DNA from: WGOA01 sp964429745
GTDB lineage: Bacteria > Bacteroidota > Bacteroidia > Chitinophagales > BACL12
NCBI GenBank assembly: GCA_964429745.1
Contig: CAYSDI010000072.1
Span: 1 to 17,906, forward strand
Reading direction: 5' to 3'
Length of the DNA: 17,906 nucleotides
Both the position numbers and the translations under genes were made by a program. The notes under the pieces are model-generated. The model made no database searches. It had not been told where the DNA came from and saw only the letters and a program-made list of their open reading frames with translations. Shown here piece after piece: positions 15,110 to 17,906 of the stretch; position 1 is the first letter of the stretch, and every line of letters begins with the position of its first letter.

Positions 15110-15113
15110 GCGC

Positions 15114-16892
15114 ATGTCGATGGAGATCATGCTCGTTCTGGGGATTATTCTTGGTGCAATCGTCCTATTTGCCACTGAAATCATCTCCATTGACCTGGTA
15201 GCGATGATCATCATGGTGGTCTTGATGTTGACGGGGCTGGTTACCCCTGAAGAGGGCACTTCGGGCTTTTCCAATTCTGCTACAATCACTGTTTTAGCCT
15301 TGCTGATCCTTTCCGCCGGATTACAAACAACGGGCGCAGTGAATTTGCTCGGGCGTTACCTCATTAAAATTATCGGCAAATCAGCCAATCGGGCACTTTT
15401 CATCATTTTAGTGGTTTCCGGGCTATTATCAGCCTTTATCAACAACACAGCAGTGGTGGTCATTTTCATGCCCATCGTTTTCCGGATTGCCAAATTTACG
15501 CGCAACAGCCCAGGCAAATTTTTGATGCCCTTGTCTTTTGCGGCCATGGTTGGGGGCACATGCACAGTTATTGGCACCTCAACCAATATCCTGGTTAGTG
15601 ACATCTATGCCAATTCCAACGGCGGAGTGGGCTTTGGCATTTTTGAATTCAGCTTGATAGGATTAGCTTGCCTCATTGCCTTTGCTATCTACATGTTCGT
15701 AATCGGGGACAGGCTGATCGGTCATCGTCCGCAAGATGACTCCCTGACCGATCAATACGAGCTTAAAGATTACCTGACTGAAATTGTCATTACGCCAGGT
15801 TCCTTGTTGGCCGGTCAGCACATCAGCCAGACCTTTTTAAAGGTGGACCTGGATGCCGAAATTTTGGAGGTCAGCCACAAGGATGGCAACGTGTGGCTCC
15901 CTTCCCATCGGGAAGTGCTTCGGGAGGGTGACCAGATTCTGCTCAAAGTGAATGTAGACGACATCCTGGTTATACAGGATCAGCCCGGCGTGGCCATTTT
16001 ATCGCGCGGAGAGTTCGGCGATGAAGATCTCATTTCCGGTGAAACCATGTTGCTGGAAGTGGTGGTGGCCCCCAACTCCAAGCTGGTGCGCCGCACGGTT
16101 CGGGAAATCGATTTCAAGACCCTTTACGGAGCTGTTCCGCTGGCTATCCGCCGCAGAGGTACCTACTTGCGCAATAAGATTGGCGATACGATCCTGCGCT
16201 TTGGAGATGATATTTTGCTGGAAGTAAAAAAGGAATCGCTCAAAGGGTTCAAGCGCAACTTCGATTTTATTCCGATGTCGGAGATTGAGAAACCTGTTTA
16301 CAACAAGCGCAAACTTTTTCTTTCTGTGCTTATCACCGCTGGGGTTGTGTTAACCGCTGCCCTTGGGCTGGCCCCCATTTTGGTCACTTCGCTGACAGGT
16401 TGTGTGTTGATGTTCCTTTTTGAGTGCATTACCATCCGCGAAGCCTACCGCAGTGTGGAGTGGAAGATCATTTTCTTGCTTGCAGGCCTCATTCCACTTG
16501 GATTGGCCATTGAAAACTCGGGCGCGGCTGCGTTGATCTCCGACAATCTTTTTGCCTTACTGGGCCAAGCAAACCCCACTTGGGTGGTGGCTATTTTGTT
16601 CATGTTCACATCCATGTTGACCAGCATCATGTCCAACAACGCTACAGCCATTTTGGTAGCGCCAATCGGCATCGGGCTGGCTCATCAAATGGGTGTTGAT
16701 CCCAAAGCTTTTCTGTTGGCCATTATGTTTGCCGCCAGCACAAGTTTCATTACTCCGGTTGGGTACCAGACCAATACGTTAATCTATGGACCCGGAAATT
16801 ATCGCTTTTCTGACTTCTTTAAAGTCGGTGGTGGGCTGACCATATTGTTGCTTGTGGTCGTCACTATGATGATTACCTTATTATATTTATAA
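15114..16892 (+). CDS. SLC13/DASS-family permease with two RCK_C domains
   Basis: The 592-residue product is an inner-membrane anion or dicarboxylate symporter of the SLC13/divalent anion:sodium type. Both inverted-repeat signatures are intact: INNTAVV (109-115) with GTSTN (154-158), and SNNATAI (507-513) with GYQTN (550-554). These are the two SNT-type cation/anion sites. Between the two membrane halves (about 1-200 and 400-592) lies a cytosolic insert of two TrkA_C/RCK_C domains (about 217-285 and 305-373), the usual form of the bacterial sulfate-permease-like branch. Sulfate, another oxyanion, or a dicarboxylate is possible; the sequence alone does not decide. The length is normal. Prephenate dehydratase starts 5 nt after its stop, so they are surely co-transcribed. 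Confidence 0.93.
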   Translation: MSMEIMLVLGIILGAIVLFATEIISIDLVAMIIMVVLMLTGLVTPEEGTSGFSNSATITVLALLILSAGLQTTGAVNLLGRYLIKIIGKSANRALFIILVVSGLLSAFINNTAVVVIFMPIVFRIAKFTRNSPGKFLMPLSFAAMVGGTCTVIGTSTNILVSDIYANSNGGVGFGIFEFSLIGLACLIAFAIYMFVIGDRLIGHRPQDDSLTDQYELKDYLTEIVITPGSLLAGQHISQTFLKVDLDAEILEVSHKDGNVWLPSHREVLREGDQILLKVNVDDILVIQDQPGVAILSRGEFGDEDLISGETMLLEVVVAPNSKLVRRTVREIDFKTLYGAVPLAIRRRGTYLRNKIGDTILRFGDDILLEVKKESLKGFKRNFDFIPMSEIEKPVYNKRKLFLSVLITAGVVLTAALGLAPILVTSLTGCVLMFLFECITIREAYRSVEWKIIFLLAGLIPLGLAIENSGAAALISDNLFALLGQANPTWVVAILFMFTSMLTSIMSNNATAILVAPIGIGLAHQMGVDPKAFLLAIMFAASTSFITPVGYQTNTLIYGPGNYRFSDFFKVGGGLTILLLVVVTMMITLLYL

Positions 16893-16897
16893 ATTTT

Positions 16898-17734
16898 ATG
16901 AGTACAAACCAGCAGGTAGCCATTTTAGGTCGAAGGGAGGCGTTTCACGGAGCGGCCGCCGGGTATCATTTTGGAAGCGACGTTCCGCTTCTTGAGTCCG
17001 AGAACTTTGATGTTCTGATCGATCACGTAAGATCAGGTCGGGCGGAGTTTGGGGTCATGGCCTGGGAAAATTCGCTGGCCGGCCCGGTGCCTGGCAACCA
17101 AGAGCGGTTGCGGCTTTCCGGTTTGCAAGCAACCCGCGAGATCCTGCTTTCTATCAACCTGCATCTGGCTGGATTGGCGGGAACGCCGCTCGCCGATCTG
17201 CGCGAAGTGCATTCCCACCCCATGGCGCTCAAGCAGGTCTCCAGATTCCTTGATCAACACCCGTGGATCAATGCCATCGAGGCTCCGGACACGGCCAATG
17301 CTGCGCGCAGGGTTGCCGAAAGAGGGGAGCGGACCCTGGCTGCGGTAACCGGACAGGCTGCTATTGATCGATTTGGTTTGGCGGTCTTGCAACCCAACGT
17401 AGAAGACCGAACCGGGAATCAAACCCGGTTTTTGGTACTCCAAAAAGAAGCACCTGCCATAGAAACACCAGAGCGCATCTTGCTCAGCGGCCGCCCGGAT
17501 GGCGGCTGGGCTGGGCTGGCCAAAGCGCTCGCCGAGTTAAACGAAGCAGGGATTAAACTTCGACGGCTGGATTCACTCACCGATCCGGACGGAGGGTGGC
17601 GCTACCAGCTTCACCTGGACTTCTTCATCGAAGCACGAATGCCGTGGCCCAGCGTTCAGGATTGGCTGTCGCGTTCGATGCCGGAGCTCAGCTTATTGGG
17701 GGCGTTTCCAGCAGGAAAAACCTTTATAGGGTAA
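16898..17734 (+). CDS. pheA: Prephenate dehydratase
   Basis: The 278-residue product converts prephenate to phenylpyruvate in phenylalanine synthesis. Catalytic-domain marks are ENSLAG (57-62), VHSHPMALKQ (104-113), DTANAARRV (131-139) and NQTRFLVL (174-181), with the catalytic TRF motif at 176-178. A C-terminal ACT-like region (about 193-275) has the right length. Where regulated enzymes have ESRP, this one has DSLT (225-228), and the GALV-type motif is GWAGL. The phenylalanine-binding site may therefore be altered. It is monofunctional, with no chorismate mutase domain fused. It is translated from the SLC13 transcript (5-nt gap, AT-rich, no clear ribosome site). The usual Bacteroidota neighbours (aminotransferase, prephenate dehydrogenase, DAHP synthase) may lie beyond the window. 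Confidence 0.93.
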   Translation: MSTNQQVAILGRREAFHGAAAGYHFGSDVPLLESENFDVLIDHVRSGRAEFGVMAWENSLAGPVPGNQERLRLSGLQATREILLSINLHLAGLAGTPLADLREVHSHPMALKQVSRFLDQHPWINAIEAPDTANAARRVAERGERTLAAVTGQAAIDRFGLAVLQPNVEDRTGNQTRFLVLQKEAPAIETPERILLSGRPDGGWAGLAKALAELNEAGIKLRRLDSLTDPDGGWRYQLHLDFFIEARMPWPSVQDWLSRSMPELSLLGAFPAGKTFIG

Positions 17735-17783
17735 CCACTGGGCTACTAATTCCGTTAGGATAAATACGGCGCAGAGTTTGAAA

Positions 17784-17791
17784 TACCTTTG
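17784..17791 (+). promoter_or_regulatory. Exact -7 element facing the window end
   Basis: TACCTTTG matches TAnnTTTG exactly and points to the right, 49 bp after pheA. The only open frame downstream within the window is 14 codons (ATG at 17818), too short to call. The promoter may serve a gene beyond the end of the window. No -33 element is clear. Confidence 0.35.
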
Positions 17792-17876
17792 ATTATCCGT
17801 ACTTTACACGCTGGTTCATGGCGCAGGTAAACCTGGCGAACAACCTGACCAATTGGGTTTGATGAACCCGGCATAG

Positions 17877-17906
17877 ACCTAGAAACAGACCTAGAAACAG
17901 ACCTAG
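17877..17906. repeat. 12-bp tandem repeat running into the window end
   Basis: The unit ACCTAGAAACAG is present twice in full plus ACCTAG, and is cut by the end of the sequence. Its GAAACAG core also occurs at the edges of the N gap (GGAAACAG). A tandem repeat at the last base suggests the assembly stopped here because of it. Confidence 0.8.

Noticed and set aside
17818..17862. 14-codon frame starting MAQVNLANN after an exact -7 element
   Set aside because: It is too short, has no similarity that I recognise, and could be chance. Only the promoter-like element is listed.

Overview
The window reads as a chromosomal fragment from a member of the Bacteroidota, most likely a Saprospiria-type bacterium. 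The support is a SusC/SusD outer-membrane pair, several copies of the Bacteroidota sigma -7 element TAnnTTTG (four exact matches upstream of genes or open ends), weak or absent Shine-Dalgarno sequences before most genes, and protein families typical of that phylum. The order-level placement is an inference from general protein style and is not proven here. There is a 100-base run of N at 9058-9157. The last bases are an unfinished tandem repeat, so the window probably stops at a contig end.

Layout: (1) 1-593 is accessory, gene-poor DNA with a palindrome, a decayed IS3-type transposase OrfA remnant and a 13-bp tandem repeat. (2) 594-2491 holds a SAM-dependent methyltransferase (+) and an LpxL/HtrB-like lipid A acyltransferase (-) that converge and overlap by 4 nt. 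(3) 2714-7331 is a SusC/SusD operon for TonB-dependent uptake of an unknown oligomer. It is followed by two nested terminator-like hairpins whose arms can pair in an alternative way. (4) 7518-8118 is a small protein of unknown function, possibly GXWXG/DUF4334-like, overlapping what looks like the decayed N-terminus of an FAD-dependent GMC-type oxidoreductase. (5) 8182-8979 is an exported thioredoxin-fold protein. (6) 8980-9234 is an intergenic repeat with the assembly gap. (7) 9235-11061 (-) is a large secreted DUF3300-like protein with an internal duplication, a dense Tyr/Trp patch and a disordered Pro/Arg/Ser tail. (8) 11239-12453 is a secreted fibre-like 'NVGIG' repeat protein. (9) On the minus strand, a Rieske non-heme iron oxygenase (13108-14253) is coupled by an ATGA overlap to a SdpI-family membrane protein that is broken by a one-base frameshift. 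(10) 14531-15052 (-) is a two-TM conserved hypothetical. (11) 15114-17734 is an SLC13/DASS permease with two RCK_C domains, followed 5 nt later by a prephenate dehydratase.

Functional reading: most genes are ordinary housekeeping or envelope genes. These include lipid A acylation, nutrient uptake, redox, anion transport and phenylalanine synthesis. I did not find a convincing new multi-gene defence, conflict or secretion system. The most useful observations are the four-arm terminator array behind susD, the frameshifted sdpI, the GMC pseudogene overlapping its upstream neighbour, the related short tandem repeats that coincide with assembly breaks, the DUF3300-like protein with its duplication, and TAnnTTTG-like elements placed so close to several start codons that leaderless mRNAs are likely.
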